From positions 101,940 to 165,939 of the forward strand of contig JAITUA010000017.1 of NCBI GenBank assembly GCA_031286615.1: 64,000 bases of DNA, in the 5' to 3' direction. Origin of the DNA: Chryseobacterium sp. (GTDB lineage Bacteria > Bacteroidota > Bacteroidia > Flavobacteriales > Weeksellaceae). Below are positions 51,224-62,700 of the stretch, in pieces. The notes below the pieces were generated by a model. That model was not told where the DNA came from and did no database searches. It saw only the letters and a list, made by a program, of their open reading frames with translations. How positions within the stretch are numbered: position 1 is the first letter of the stretch; every line of letters begins with the position of its first letter. A program made the translations under genes and the position numbers.

Positions 51224-52318
51224 ATGAAAAAAGTACTCTTTATAGACCGCGACGGAACGTTAATTATTGAACCGCCCACAGATTTTCAGGTAGACTCTCT
51301 GGAAAAGCTTGAGTTTTATCCGGGAGTCTTCCAATACCTTTCAAAAATTGCCAACGAACTGGATTACGAACTGGTAATGGTAACCAATCAGGATGGGTTG
51401 GGAACTGAAAGTTTTCCTGAAGAAGATTTTATAAAACCACAGGAAAAAATGATAAGAGCATTTGAAAATGAAGGGATCATTTTTAGCGATGTTTTAATTG
51501 ATAAAAGTTTTGAACATGAAAATCTCCCGACAAGAAAACCAGGCATTGGAATGCTGGGGAAATACATTTATGGCAATTATGATCTTGAAAATTCATATGT
51601 AATTGGTGATCGAAGTACTGATGTTCAACTTGCTAATAATCTGGGCATTAAATCTATTTATCTTAATAAAAACTTTAATGAGGAAGCAGATCTGTCTACA
51701 ACGAGATGGGCAGAGATCTATCAGTTCTTAAAATCAGGAATGAGGAAAGCTAAGGTGTCCCGAAAAACGAATGAGACCGATATAGAAATTGAAGTCAATC
51801 TTGATGGAAACGGAAAATCAGATATTTCAACCGGACTTCACTTTTTTGATCACATGCTTGACCAAATTGCAAGACACGGAAATATGGATCTTACGATCAA
51901 GGTAAATGGAGATCTTGCTGTAGATGAGCACCACACGATAGAAGATACCGGAATTGTGCTGGGTGAAGCTATTCTAAAAGCTTTAGGGAAGAAAAAAGGG
52001 ATTGAGAGATACGGTTTCCTGCTTCCGATGGACGATTGCCTTTCTCAAGTAGCTATTGATTTTGGGGGAAGACCCTGGTTGGTTTGGGATGCTGAATTTA
52101 AAAGAGAAAAAATAGGGGATGTGCCAACAGAAATGTTTTTTCACTTCTTCAAATCATTTACAGATTCCTCGAAATCCAATTTGAATATCAAAGCAGAAGG
52201 AGATAACGAACACCACAAGATTGAATCCATTTTTAAAGCATTCGCAAAAGCAATTAAAATGGCAGTAAACCAGTCAGATACTAATTACAGTTTACCTTCT
52301 ACAAAAGGAAGTTTATAA
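51224..52318 (+). CDS. hisB: bifunctional histidinol-phosphatase / imidazoleglycerol-phosphate dehydratase
   Basis: 364 residues. N-terminal HAD phosphatase (about 1-165) with [12 protein letters not shown] and [14 protein letters not shown]-terminal IGPD domain (about 170-360) with [29 protein letters not shown] and [17 protein letters not shown], the manganese-binding His motifs. Catalyses steps 7 and 9 of the pathway. Confidence 0.96.
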   Translation: MKKVLFIDRDGTLIIEPPTDFQVDSLEKLEFYPGVFQYLSKIANELDYELVMVTNQDGLGTESFPEEDFIKPQEKMIRAFENEGIIFSDVLIDKSFEHENLPTRKPGIGMLGKYIYGNYDLENSYVIGDRSTDVQLANNLGIKSIYLNKNFNEEADLSTTRWAEIYQFLKSGMRKAKVSRKTNETDIEIEVNLDGNGKSDISTGLHFFDHMLDQIARHGNMDLTIKVNGDLAVDEHHTIEDTGIVLGEAILKALGKKKGIERYGFLLPMDDCLSQVAIDFGGRPWLVWDAEFKREKIGDVPTEMFFHFFKSFTDSSKSNLNIKAEGDNEHHKIESIFKAFAKAIKMAVNQSDTNYSLPSTKGSL

Positions 52319-52320
52319 AT

Positions 52321-52899
52321 ATGATTGCCATAATAAAATACAACGGAGGAAATGTCAATTCTGTTCAGAATGCACTCAACAGGCTGAATATTGATTCTGT
52401 GATTACCGATGATCCTGAACAGATCTTAAAAGCGGATAAAGTTATCTTTCCCGGTGTTGGAGAAGCTTCGTCAACCATGAAACTGTTAAAGGAAAAAGAA
52501 CTTGATCTTTTGATTCCCAGCCTTACACAGCCGGTTTTAGGAATATGCTTAGGAATGCAGCTGATGTGTAAAGAAAATGAAGAAGGAAATACTGAAGGGA
52601 TGGGGATTTTTGATATCAATGTCAGAAAATTTCCATCAAGGGATATTGTTCCACACATGGGCTGGAATACCTTGTCAGAACAGACTTCGCCATTATTTTC
52701 AGGAATGAATGAGGATAATGATGTTTATTTCGTTCACAGCTATTATTGTGAGCTTTCAGACTTTACAACGTCTGTTTGTGATTACATCCTGCCATTCAGT
52801 GCTTCTCTGCAGAAAGATAATTTCTATGCCGTGCAGTTTCACCCTGAAAAATCAGGAATAGTGGGAAATCAGATTGTCAGAAACTTTATAAATTTATAA
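52321..52899 (+). CDS. hisH: imidazole glycerol phosphate synthase glutaminase subunit
   Basis: 192 residues. Class I glutamine amidotransferase: nucleophile Cys in [11 protein letters not shown], catalytic His and Glu in FHPEKSG, plus [10 protein letters not shown]. It supplies ammonia to HisF. Begins 2 bases after hisB and its stop overlaps hisA (TAATG). Confidence 0.96.
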   Translation: MIAIIKYNGGNVNSVQNALNRLNIDSVITDDPEQILKADKVIFPGVGEASSTMKLLKEKELDLLIPSLTQPVLGICLGMQLMCKENEEGNTEGMGIFDINVRKFPSRDIVPHMGWNTLSEQTSPLFSGMNEDNDVYFVHSYYCELSDFTTSVCDYILPFSASLQKDNFYAVQFHPEKSGIVGNQIVRNFINL

Positions 52900-53624
52900 T
52901 GATGAAAATAATTCCGGCTATAGATATTATCGACGGGAAATGTGTCCGTCTGTCAAAAGGAGATTACAGTACAAAAAAAATATACAACGAAGATCCTGTA
53001 GAAGTGGCGAAAGAATTTGAAAGTTTTGGGATTCAATATCTTCATTTAGTGGATCTTGACGGGGCGAAATCGAAACATATTGTCAATCAAAAAGTTTTGG
53101 AAAACATTGCTGCCTCGACTTCATTGCATATTGATTTTGGAGGAGGGTTAAAAACTCAGGAAGATATAGAAATGGCTTTCAATTCAGGGGCAAAACAGAT
53201 CACTTTAGGAAGTATTGCGGTGCAAAATCCTGAATTCTGCTATGAGATGATACAAAAATATGGAGCTGAGAAGATAATTCTGGGTGCAGATTGTGAAAAC
53301 AGGAAAATTAAAACTTCCGGTTGGTTGGAAGAGAGTAATCATGACATTGTTGATTTTATTCTTCAGTATCAGGAAAAAGGAATGCAGACAGCAATATGTA
53401 CTGATATTTCAAAAGATGGGATGCTGGAAGGTCCGTCTACAGGGCTTTATATTGAGATTTTATATAAAACATCAGTTCAGCTCGTAGCAAGCGGAGGTAT
53501 TTCAGGCATCGCTGACGTCTATAAAATGAAAGATATCGGTTGTGCCGGGACAATTATCGGAAAAGCAATTTATGAGGGCAAAATAAGCCTGCAACAACTT
53601 CAAAACTTTATTGAAAATGCTTAA
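52899..53624 (+). CDS. hisA: phosphoribosylformimino-AICAR-phosphate isomerase
   Basis: 241 residues. TIM barrel with [19 protein letters not shown] (catalytic Asp), [29 protein letters not shown] and [15 protein letters not shown] phosphate-binding motifs. Amadori rearrangement in histidine synthesis. Overlaps hisH by 1 and hisF by 8 bases. Confidence 0.96.
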   Translation: MMKIIPAIDIIDGKCVRLSKGDYSTKKIYNEDPVEVAKEFESFGIQYLHLVDLDGAKSKHIVNQKVLENIAASTSLHIDFGGGLKTQEDIEMAFNSGAKQITLGSIAVQNPEFCYEMIQKYGAEKIILGADCENRKIKTSGWLEESNHDIVDFILQYQEKGMQTAICTDISKDGMLEGPSTGLYIEILYKTSVQLVASGGISGIADVYKMKDIGCAGTIIGKAIYEGKISLQQLQNFIENA

Positions 53625-54369
53625 GAAAAGAATCATTCCATGTCTGGATATAAAAGATGGATGTACAGTAAAAGGTGTCAATTTTGAAGACCTTAAAAAC
53701 GCAGGAGATCCGATTGAGTTGGCCAAAAAGTATGAACAGGAAGGTGCTGATGAGCTTGTTTTCCTGGATATTACGGCAACTATTGAAGATAGAAAAACAT
53801 TTGTAGAACTGGTAAAAGATATTGCAAAAGAACTTAGTATTCCTTTTACAGTAGGAGGTGGTATTTCATCTGTAGAAGATGTTAGGAAGCTTTTGGAAGC
53901 GGGCGCAGACAAGATCAGCATCAACTCTTCGGCTGTAAAAAATCCGGCACTTATTTCTGATCTGGCTAAAGAATTCGGAAGCCAATGTGTTGTGGTAGCT
54001 ATTGATACAAAACAGATTGGTGATCTTGATCTTGTGCATATCAAAGGAGGAAGAGAAGCTACTGAGCTTACGACTATAGAATGGGCACAGGAAGCGGCGC
54101 GTTTGGGAGCAGGAGAAATTCTAATGACTTCGATGGATGGTGATGGCACTAAAAATGGGTTTGATCTCAGAATCACAAAGCTGGTTTCTGAAGCGGTCAG
54201 TATTCCGGTGATTGCCTCAGGAGGGGCTGGTGCTGTAAATGATTTTGTTAAAGTATTTGATGAAACAAAAGCTACAGGAGCGTTGGCTGCCAGTATTTTC
54301 CATTTTAATGAAATAGGGATTCAGGATTTAAAACAACAATTAAAAATGCAAAAAATTGAAGTACGATGA
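53617..54369 (+). CDS. hisF: imidazole glycerol phosphate synthase cyclase subunit
   Basis: 250 residues from the ATG at 53617 ([15 protein letters not shown]), which lies inside the end of hisA; an in-frame TTG 6 bases upstream is unlikely. TIM barrel with Asp in [48 protein letters not shown] and [12 protein letters not shown]. Forms the synthase with HisH. Confidence 0.96.
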   Translation: MLKKRIIPCLDIKDGCTVKGVNFEDLKNAGDPIELAKKYEQEGADELVFLDITATIEDRKTFVELVKDIAKELSIPFTVGGGISSVEDVRKLLEAGADKISINSSAVKNPALISDLAKEFGSQCVVVAIDTKQIGDLDLVHIKGGREATELTTIEWAQEAARLGAGEILMTSMDGDGTKNGFDLRITKLVSEAVSIPVIASGGAGAVNDFVKVFDETKATGALAASIFHFNEIGIQDLKQQLKMQKIEVR

Positions 54370-54953
54370 AAATAGATTTTAATAAAGATAACGGCCTTGT
54401 TCCGGTAGTCATTCAGGACAGCAGAACATTGCAGGTACTGATGCTGGGCTACATGAATGAAGAAGCTTTTGAAAAAACAAAAAAGGAAGGAATTGTTACC
54501 TTTTTCAGCCGTTTCAAAAACAGATTATGGACAAAAGGGGAAGAGTCAGGTAATTTTTTAACAGTAAAAAGTATTGATATAGACTGCGATCAGGATACAA
54601 TATTAATTAAAGCTGTTCCTAAAAATGTAGTTTGTCATACAGGAAGTTTCAGTTGTTTCGGGGAAAAAAGTGCTAAAGGTTTTCTGTATGAACTGGAAGA
54701 GAAAATATCTCAGAGAATAGATACCAAAGCTGAAGACTCTTATACCTATTCACTCTATCAGAGAGGAATCAATAAAATGGCTCAAAAAGTAGGTGAAGAA
54801 GCCGTAGAACTAGTTATAGAAGCAAAAGACAATAATGATGACCTTTTTAAAAATGAAGCCGCAGATTTGCTCTATCACCTCTTGATTTTATTAAAAGCGA
54901 AAGGCTTTTCAATGGAAGAGATAGAGAAGATTCTTCAAAACAGAAATAAATAA
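54366..54953 (+). CDS. hisIE: bifunctional phosphoribosyl-AMP cyclohydrolase / phosphoribosyl-ATP diphosphatase
   Basis: 195 residues. HisI domain about 1-110 ([57 protein letters not shown]). HisE domain about 115-195 ([33 protein letters not shown]). Catalyses steps 2 and 3. Last gene of the operon, overlapping hisF by 4 bases (ATGA). Confidence 0.96.
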   Translation: MKIDFNKDNGLVPVVIQDSRTLQVLMLGYMNEEAFEKTKKEGIVTFFSRFKNRLWTKGEESGNFLTVKSIDIDCDQDTILIKAVPKNVVCHTGSFSCFGEKSAKGFLYELEEKISQRIDTKAEDSYTYSLYQRGINKMAQKVGEEAVELVIEAKDNNDDLFKNEAADLLYHLLILLKAKGFSMEEIEKILQNRNK

Positions 54954-54981
54954 AACCTTTGAATATTTCAAAGGTTTTTTT
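54952..54981 (+). terminator. his operon terminator
   Basis: CCTTTGAA (54956-54963) and TTCAAAGG (54967-54974) extended by A/T pairs, followed by T-run. Confidence 0.92.
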
Positions 54982-55115
54982 CTATAAAAAAGCTTTTATG
55001 ATTGAAAAAGTCTGGTGAAATAAATTGATTTGTTATGAATATTTAGCAAAATAAGGTTTGATATTGCCTGATGTATCGTAAAGATATTACTTTGCGGAAG
55101 AATAAAACACAATTT

Positions 55116-56783
55116 ATGAAAAAACTCTCTATGAGTGCCCTTACTCTGTGCACTATTCTGAGCGTTTCTGCTCAGCAGGTTCTTTGGCAAAGAGACATCA
55201 AATCCTCCACTCAGGATTTTTTAAGCCTGGTTACTACAACAATTGATCAACAATATCTCATCACGGGAAGCTCTATTCAAAGCGATAAGCAGCAAGCTTC
55301 AGGCAGTAAGCAAAACAATGGGTATGATTTCCATCTTGTAAAACTTAATCAACAAGGAAATGAAGTCTGGGAGAAATACTTTTCAGGATCAAATCATGAT
55401 TACTTATCAGCTACCGTTACAACACAGGATGGCGGATTTCTATTAGCCGGAACCTCTTATTCAGGGAAAGGATTAGATAAAAAAGATGATTCGAAAGGAG
55501 GCTCAGATATCTGGCTGATCAGAATCAATGAATTTGGTGATGAATTATGGCAGAAAACGTTGGGAAGTTCTTCCGATGAAGAAGCAAGAGCAGTTATTCA
55601 AACCACAGATTTAGGGTTCTTTGTTGCTGGTAACGTACAGAATTCTTCAAAAGGATATGGTTCAAAAGATGTTTCGATCACAAGACTTGATAAAGACGGA
55701 AAAGAACTCTCCCAATTAATTTTAGGCGGAAAAGGTTTAGATGAAGTAGAAAAGATGATTCCAACGAAAGATGGCGGAGCCTTACTGGGAATTTATTCCA
55801 GAAGTTCCGAGGTTCGTGTTTCGGGGTCCGAAAAGGGGTCCGGGATGCGAGATGCGGGTTCTGTGTCAAACGTTCAAAACTCGAACTCCGTATCCCGTAT
55901 CTCAAAATCCACGGATAATTTCGGTGAAGGCGACTACTGGATTGTCAAGTTAGACAAAAACGGAAAAGTAGAATGGGAAAAGAACTTTGGCGGGAAAGGA
56001 GACGATCATATCAGAACACTGGCTTTAACTTCAAATGGATTCATTATTGGTGGAGAATCCAGATCAGAAAGATCAGGAAACAAAACGGTTGGAATTGAAG
56101 AAGGAACAGACCTTTGGCTGATTTCTTTAAATGAAAGAGGAGAGGAACAGTGGCAAAAATCCTACAATTTCAAAAACAGAGATATTTTGATGGGAATGAG
56201 TGTGATTCAGAGCCAGGATTCAAGAGCCAAGAATCAAGACTTTACAAAAGGAATTTTATTAGGAGGTTATACCCAGGCGGAAGGAAGAGTAGAAACCGAC
56301 GATGAAACTTTTTGGATGCTCTACTTGGATCAGAATGGGAATGAACAATGGAGAAAGCATGTAAAAGGAGAATCCAGAAAGAAGGAAGAGAGACTTTCTG
56401 ACTTAAAGCTGAACAGAGACGGTTCTATTGTATTGGCCGGAACCAGTGCAGAAGAACTAGGTAAAGAAAACTGGAAGATTGTGAAGCTGGGTGACAAGCA
56501 GGTTGATCAGTTGATTGAAAAATATGACATTAAGATCTATCCGAATCCAGTATCTGATTATGCTTATGTAGAAATCGGCTTTGATCCTTCGACAGGCTCA
56601 GGACAGGGCTTTAAAGAAGCAGATATCCTGTTGTATGATATGAGTGGAAGACAGCTTCAGAGTATTAAAACCAAGAACAATGTGACTAAGATTAATACTC
56701 AGGCTTTGGTGCAGGGAGCTTATCTGGTGACGATAAAAACGGATAACAATAAAACGGCGAATGCTAAATTAATTAAAAAATAA
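55116..56783 (+). CDS. T9SS-exported beta-propeller-like protein
   Basis: 555 residues from the ATG at 55116, which begins a Sec signal (MKKLSMSALTLCTILSVSAQ). The middle is a series of repeats of the type DxWLxxLxxxGxExWxKxxGGxxxDE (for example GSDIWLIRINEFGDELWQKT), likely a beta propeller. The last 75 residues (IKIYPNPVSDYAYVEIGF onward, ending AKLIKK) are a type A sorting domain for the type IX secretion system, so the protein is released or surface-attached. Four in-frame segments do not fit the repeat pattern and match dispersed-repeat sequences. It overlaps the next gene (TAATG). Confidence 0.9.
   Translation: MKKLSMSALTLCTILSVSAQQVLWQRDIKSSTQDFLSLVTTTIDQQYLITGSSIQSDKQQASGSKQNNGYDFHLVKLNQQGNEVWEKYFSGSNHDYLSATVTTQDGGFLLAGTSYSGKGLDKKDDSKGGSDIWLIRINEFGDELWQKTLGSSSDEEARAVIQTTDLGFFVAGNVQNSSKGYGSKDVSITRLDKDGKELSQLILGGKGLDEVEKMIPTKDGGALLGIYSRSSEVRVSGSEKGSGMRDAGSVSNVQNSNSVSRISKSTDNFGEGDYWIVKLDKNGKVEWEKNFGGKGDDHIRTLALTSNGFIIGGESRSERSGNKTVGIEEGTDLWLISLNERGEEQWQKSYNFKNRDILMGMSVIQSQDSRAKNQDFTKGILLGGYTQAEGRVETDDETFWMLYLDQNGNEQWRKHVKGESRKKEERLSDLKLNRDGSIVLAGTSAEELGKENWKIVKLGDKQVDQLIEKYDIKIYPNPVSDYAYVEIGFDPSTGSGQGFKEADILLYDMSGRQLQSIKTKNNVTKINTQALVQGAYLVTIKTDNNKTANAKLIKK
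55281..55313. repeat. in-frame dispersed repeat segment 1
   Basis: AAGCAGCAAGCTTCAGGC and surrounding bases encode SDKQQASGSKQ, a low-complexity insertion between propeller-like repeats. Confidence 0.45.
55809..55912. repeat. in-frame dispersed repeat segment 2
   Basis: About 104 bases rich in CGGGATGCGAGATGCGGG and GGGGTCCG; the composition (GC-rich, internally repetitive) differs sharply from the flanking code. It encodes about 35 Ser/Arg/Gly-rich residues. Confidence 0.6.
56211..56241. repeat. in-frame dispersed repeat segment 3
   Basis: Two tandem 14-mers, GAGCCAGGATTCAA and GAGCCAAGAATCAA, then GAC. Encodes QSQDSRAKNQD. Confidence 0.55.
56586..56607. repeat. in-frame dispersed repeat segment 4
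   Basis: The motif CCTTCGACAGGCTCAGGA followed by CAGG, a type seen scattered in many bacterial genomes, lies inside the sorting domain and encodes PSTGSGQG. Confidence 0.6.
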
Positions 56784-59700
56784 TGAAAAAAAATAAATTT
56801 AAATTAATTGTACTTTTCTCTTTTTTTATTTGTACAGAACACAAATCACAACAAAAGTTATTAGAAAAACAATTATATAATGTTGCATCACCAGAAGTCG
56901 CAAATTTGATGAAATATAGTGACTTTTCTGAACTTGATTATATTGGGAAAACAAATATTTCTATTCCTATTTATGATATTAATTTTGGAAGTATAAGAGT
57001 TCCAGTTAATATTTCTTATAACACAAAAGGTAATAAAGTTGCAGATATTGCCACGTCAGTAGGACTAGGATGGAATTTAAACGCAGGTGGAAACTTAACT
57101 GTAAAAGTAAATGATCAGAATGATTTTACAGAAACATATTCATACTATACAACCTCTACTTTTGAACCAGAGCAGTCTTTATCATGGCACAGACAATCAA
57201 AAGGGTACTTATCAACAGCTTTTCCTGACCAGCTATTTTATTCTAATATTCCTGGACAACAATTATGTATAAATAGTAGGATTGAATGGAGTGATGATAC
57301 TATGATAGATGCAGCTCCAGATTTCTACTATATTAATGCTCCTGGCTTTAATGATAAATTCTATTTGACAAGAATTAATGATACTCAATTTAAGGCCACC
57401 TTTTTTAACTCTACTAATGCAAAATTGAACAGTAATCTTATTTTAACTATTAGGCCGACCTGTAGTGGATATGAAAGTACATTTTGGGGTAATCAAGGAA
57501 AAGCAAGTGCTTTTTATCAAGTTGATAAATTTGAAATAACAGGTGAAAATGGATATATATATACATTTAATGATTATGAAATTTCAAAGCTAACCGAATA
57601 TCCACAGGATTTTTTTAGTCATGATGCTATTCAGGTAAACAATTGGTATCTCACTAAGATAAAAGATCCTATTTCAGGTAAAGAAATCAATTTTGAATAT
57701 GAAAGCTATACCAATAACTATGAACACCCATCGCTCACAACGTTACAATATGTAGGTTTTGGAAACTATAATGTAGCTTACAACTATGCATCAGGAAGTA
57801 ATTCAACAATTTATGAACCTTCTCCAGTATTATGGAACAGGGTTGCCACATCAAAATTATCGGCTAAAAGATTGAAAAAAATTTCAACAGATCAAGAAAC
57901 TGTTGAATTTACTTATGGTTTTAATAGAATTGATTACCCTGGTAATGGTCTTACTAATATTCAGGTAAAAAATACAAATGGAAATATTATAAAGCATACC
58001 GATTTCACATACACATATTTTGATTCTGGAAATTGTTCTTTAGGAAATTATGAATGCAAACGTTTAAAATTGAACAGTATATATGATTCTACTTCTGGAA
58101 TGTATAGTTTTTATTATGATAATAATAATTTTCCTCCGAGAAGTTCTTCAAAAGTTGATTTTTTGGGATATTATAATAACAATAGCTCCAATATTACCTT
58201 TTCAAAAACAGACTTTCATCCTTATGAAAATAATTATTTTCCTGTTGCAAAAACTTATTTCTATCCTGATCTGGTAAACGATAATATTTTACCATTTAAA
58301 CTAATAAATAAAACGCCTTATTTTGAGTCAACTAATGGTATAGATAAAACGCCCTCAATTGTTTCTAAGCTAGGTTTATTACAAAAAATAGTATATCCGA
58401 CTGGAGGATTTTTAGAATTAAATTATGAAAATGACGATTTTATGTATGAAGGAGCCAAATATATTTTGGGAAGTACAAGAATCAGTAATATGAAATTATA
58501 TGATTCTCAAAATACAATTAGTAAAGAAATTAAATATAAATATATTAATGATGACAACTCTTCTTCAGGACAAATTAATTTTATAACAACTCCAGCTAGC
58601 ATAACAAGGACAAATGTTTCACCTGGCATTGGATTTAATACCAATGCAATTGTTGGATATTCCAGAATAATAGAACAAATAACAGGAAAAGGATATATAG
58701 AGAAAAAATATAGCAATTTCAGTGATTACCCGGATAAGTTTATGGTATCTGATACTAATTTTACTGATCAAGGAGCTAAAAATCTTTTAAAATTTCTAAA
58801 ATTCCCTCAATCTTATGTACAATCATTTGATGAGAGAAGAGGAAAATTGATTTCTGCTAACTATTATAAAGAAGGGGTAACTACACCTATAAAAAAAGAA
58901 ACTTATATGTATGATTATCATGTAAAAGATTCTCTTAAAGTTCAAAAAGCATTTTCATCTTATTATCTAACTGGCGGGCAAGAGCTATCTGGAAGTTATA
59001 CTGCTTCAAATTATTTACTAAGATATTTTAATAATATACACTCTGATAGCAGAGAAGAATTCTTTTCGGGTAATATTATAAAAGAAGAGAATTTTTATAA
59101 TTATGATGATGCTAGATTGATTTATAAAAAATCAATTTCTAATGATAATATTATAGAAGAGTATTATAGAAATGCCAAAGATAAATCCATACAGAAATTG
59201 ATTGATGTAAACATTTTGAATAAACCTATAGAGGTTGAGAAAAAGAAAAATGGAAAAACAGTCAATAAGCAAGAAGTTAAATATGAAAATTCAACTAATG
59301 TATTTCCAACTTCAGAATTATCCTATGATTTAAAGACAAACCTAATGGGAGTTGAGATTATTTATGATAAGTATGACAATAACGGTAACTTACAACAATA
59401 CACTTCTAAAAACGGTATATCAACAGTAATCATCTGGGGTTACAACCAAACCCAGCCGATTGCTAAAATAGAAGGAGCAAAATTAACAGATATTCAGCAG
59501 TCGTTAATTGATTCGATTGTGAATGCCTCCAATACAGATGCTTCAGCGGCTTCAAACAATGATGAGACTGCATTATTATCTGCATTGAATACCTTCAGAG
59601 CTAATACTTCCTTATCCGGTTATCAGATTACCACGTATACCTATGATCCTTTAGTTGGGGTAAGAAGCATCACACCATCATCAGGTATCAGAGAAAATTA

Positions 59701-59788
59701 TATTTATGATTCGGCTGGCCGACTTGAAAAAGTGGTTAATATGGATGGCAAAGTACTGAAGGAGATGAAGTATAATTATAAAAACTAA
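56783..59788 (+). CDS. large exported RHS-related protein
   Basis: 1001 residues. Sec signal about 1-21 (FKLIVLFSFFICTEHKSQQ region). The N-terminal half has beta-rich segments of the type found in RHS/YD accessory proteins (VPVNISYNTKGNKVADIATS, VGLGWNLNAGGNLTV). The C terminus has YD-like units (YDKYDNNGNLQQYTSKNGIS, TTYTYDPLVGVRSITPSSGI, YIYDSAGRLEKVV). No RHS core motif or toxin tip is seen. It directly precedes the full RHS protein (5-base gap) and overlaps the T9SS gene, so the three are co-transcribed. It may be a shell or delivery partner; this is inference. The code here is notably AT-richer than that of the RHS gene. Confidence 0.82.
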   Translation: MKKNKFKLIVLFSFFICTEHKSQQKLLEKQLYNVASPEVANLMKYSDFSELDYIGKTNISIPIYDINFGSIRVPVNISYNTKGNKVADIATSVGLGWNLNAGGNLTVKVNDQNDFTETYSYYTTSTFEPEQSLSWHRQSKGYLSTAFPDQLFYSNIPGQQLCINSRIEWSDDTMIDAAPDFYYINAPGFNDKFYLTRINDTQFKATFFNSTNAKLNSNLILTIRPTCSGYESTFWGNQGKASAFYQVDKFEITGENGYIYTFNDYEISKLTEYPQDFFSHDAIQVNNWYLTKIKDPISGKEINFEYESYTNNYEHPSLTTLQYVGFGNYNVAYNYASGSNSTIYEPSPVLWNRVATSKLSAKRLKKISTDQETVEFTYGFNRIDYPGNGLTNIQVKNTNGNIIKHTDFTYTYFDSGNCSLGNYECKRLKLNSIYDSTSGMYSFYYDNNNFPPRSSSKVDFLGYYNNNSSNITFSKTDFHPYENNYFPVAKTYFYPDLVNDNILPFKLINKTPYFESTNGIDKTPSIVSKLGLLQKIVYPTGGFLELNYENDDFMYEGAKYILGSTRISNMKLYDSQNTISKEIKYKYINDDNSSSGQINFITTPASITRTNVSPGIGFNTNAIVGYSRIIEQITGKGYIEKKYSNFSDYPDKFMVSDTNFTDQGAKNLLKFLKFPQSYVQSFDERRGKLISANYYKEGVTTPIKKETYMYDYHVKDSLKVQKAFSSYYLTGGQELSGSYTASNYLLRYFNNIHSDSREEFFSGNIIKEENFYNYDDARLIYKKSISNDNIIEEYYRNAKDKSIQKLIDVNILNKPIEVEKKKNGKTVNKQEVKYENSTNVFPTSELSYDLKTNLMGVEIIYDKYDNNGNLQQYTSKNGISTVIIWGYNQTQPIAKIEGAKLTDIQQSLIDSIVNASNTDASAASNNDETALLSALNTFRANTSLSGYQITTYTYDPLVGVRSITPSSGIRENYIYDSAGRLEKVVNMDGKVLKEMKYNYKN

Positions 59789-59793
59789 ACACG

Positions 59794-62700
59794 ATGAAAA
59801 AAATAATAATACCGATAGGAGTATTACTTCTATCCAACTTAACATATGCCCAGCTCACTACACTTCCAAATACTGAAAATTATATCCAGTCCAAAACTTA
59901 TCTGGATTATAATGGTACTTCGGCTACAAAATCCTCAGAAACTGTACAGTATTTTGATGGCTTGGGAAGACCAAAACAAATCGTCAATGTAAAAGCTTCC
60001 CCAACAGAAAAAGATATAGTTACTCATATTGAATACGACAGTTTCGGAAGGCAGGTAAAAGACTACCTCCCTATTCCACAACAGGGAACGCAGAACGGAG
60101 TAATTTATACTTCGCCACTCATCAATGCCACTCAGTCATCTCTTTATGGCTCAGAGAAAATTTATTCAGAGAAGATTCTGGAAAACTCACCCTTGGACCG
60201 TATTTTAAGCCAGAAACAAGTTGGTGCTGCATGGGACAACAAGCCTGTACAATTTGGATATGATGCCAATGCAGATGGCGAGGCTAAAAAATATACCGCT
60301 ACTTTTGACTATACCAATTTTGAATCAAAACTAATATTATCCGGTTCCTATGGAACGGGGCAATTATATAAAAATACAGTTACCGACGAAGACGGAAACC
60401 AAACCATAGAGTTTAAAAATGGCAAGGGACAGTTACTGTTAGTTAGAAAAGTAATCAATGCTACAGAGAATGCAGATACTTACTACGTTTATAATGATTA
60501 TGATCAGTTAGCCTTTGTGATCCCTCCCAAAGCTTCCGTAGCAACAGATCCCAATACTGTACTTAATGATTTGTGTTATCAGTATAAGTATGACGGAAGG
60601 AATCGTCTGGTAGAAAAGAAAATTCCTGGCAAAGGTTGGGAGTTTATGATCTATGATAAACAGGACAGACTTGTAGGAACTCAGGATGCTGTATTAAGAG
60701 CAAAAGGACAATGGCTGTATACCAAGTATGATCAGTTTGGAAGAGTTGCTGTGACAGGGCTCGCTACTGGAGGAGAAAGAAATGCAGAACAGCAATTGGC
60801 TAATGATTCAGGGAATATGCTAAGAACTACTTCATCTGTATTCAATAGACAGGGAATGGATGTTTTCTATGATCCAGCCATTTCTTATCCTCACGCTTCT
60901 AAATGGGTAGCTTTATTATCTGTAAATTATTACGACTCTTATCCTGCATACAGTTTCAATCCTGCATTCCCTTCAGCTATTCAGGGAGAGCCTGTATTGA
61001 CAGATTCCCCTACAGCCGATGGAAGAAGCACCAAAGGACTTCCTGTGATGAGTTTTGTAAAGAATATTGAAGATGATAACTGGACAAAGAACTATACGTA
61101 TTATGATACCAAAGCAAGAGCTATTGGAAGTCATTCCATCAATCATTTGGGAGGATATACCCATGCAGAATCCAAGCTGGATTTTGCAGGTATTACAAAA
61201 CAGACAGTGACAAAGCACAAGCGACTAGATTCTGATACCGAAAAAGTAATTACTGAAACATTTGAATATGACAACGGGAACAGATTATTGGTACATAAAC
61301 ATCAGATAGACAGTAATCCAATAGAGATTTTAACCCAAAATACATATAATGAAATTTCCCAGATTACCAATAAGAAAGTGGGAGGAACAGATCTTACCAA
61401 TCCATTGCAATCTATAGATTATAAATATAATATCCGGGGCTGGCTTACCAAGATCAATGATCCGGCAACTTTGAATGGAAAACTATTTGGGTATGAAATA
61501 AAATATAACAATCCTACTTATAGCACATTAGCTTCTGGAAAATACAATGGAAATATTTCAGAAGTAGATTGGAGAAACGCTTCGGAGGGTGCTTTGAAAA
61601 GATATTCTTATACCTATGATCCCCTTAACAGATTGAAGGATGCCATCTATACAGAACCTGAAGCGACCAATCCATACAATAATAACTTCAATGAAAATCT
61701 GACTTATGATTTGAATGGAAATATTATGACCCTGAAAAGAAATGCTTATCCGGTATCCGGAACTACAGCAACTTTAGTAGATGATCTTGAATATAAGTAT
61801 ACAGGAAACCGTCTGAATCAGGTCATTGAACATTCCACTAACCCATCAGGATATGAAGGAGGAGACAATATTATTGGTTATGATCTTAACGGAAGTATGA
61901 CCGATATGAAGGATAAAGGGATTCAATCCATTACTTACAATTATCTGAATTTGCCTAAGTCAGTTTCAATTCAGAGTTTTGATTATATGAACAGGCCCAT
62001 CAATATGGGGATATCACACCTGTACCGTGCTGATGGGGTGAAGCTTCGTAAAACATTTTCACAGCAGTTTTATATGGGACTTCCTACAAACCGTATGACA
62101 GACTATCTGGATGGCTTCCAATACTCATTTGAAGATAACGGCGGTACATGCCTGACCTGTAAAACAGAGACAGCATTTGAAGTACAGGCTTATTCCAAAA
62201 AGCCACCTCTGTTTCCTCCTGCTTCCCAGTGGAAATTAGAATTTGTACCTACCGCAGAAGGATTTTACAGTTTCGCAGAAAACCGTTATATTTATCAGTA
62301 CAAAGATCATTTAGGAAATGTGAGAATAGCTTTTGCGAAGGATAATGCCGGTGTAGTTCAATCAATGGATACCAATAACTATTATCCTTTTGGATTAAAC
62401 CATATTGGAGGATCGTCTTATTCAAACTTTGGTAGCTATTATAATTACAAGTATAATGGTAAAGAGCTACAGGAAACAGGAATGTATGACTATGGAGCGA
62501 GGATGTATATGGCTGACCTTGGTAGATGGGGAGTAGTAGACCCATTGGCTGAAGTGAATAGGGCTTGGTCTCCTTACAGATACGGATATAATAATCCTTT
62601 ACGTTTTATAGATCCTGATGGTAGATTAGAAGATTGGGTAGGAACAACTGATGAAAACGGAAGTACAACATGGCATTGGGACGATAAGATAAAAAGTGCA

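Noticed and set aside
53502-54176. 224-residue open frame on the minus strand
   Set aside because: Antisense to hisA/hisF; Ser-rich shadow composition with no recognisable domain.
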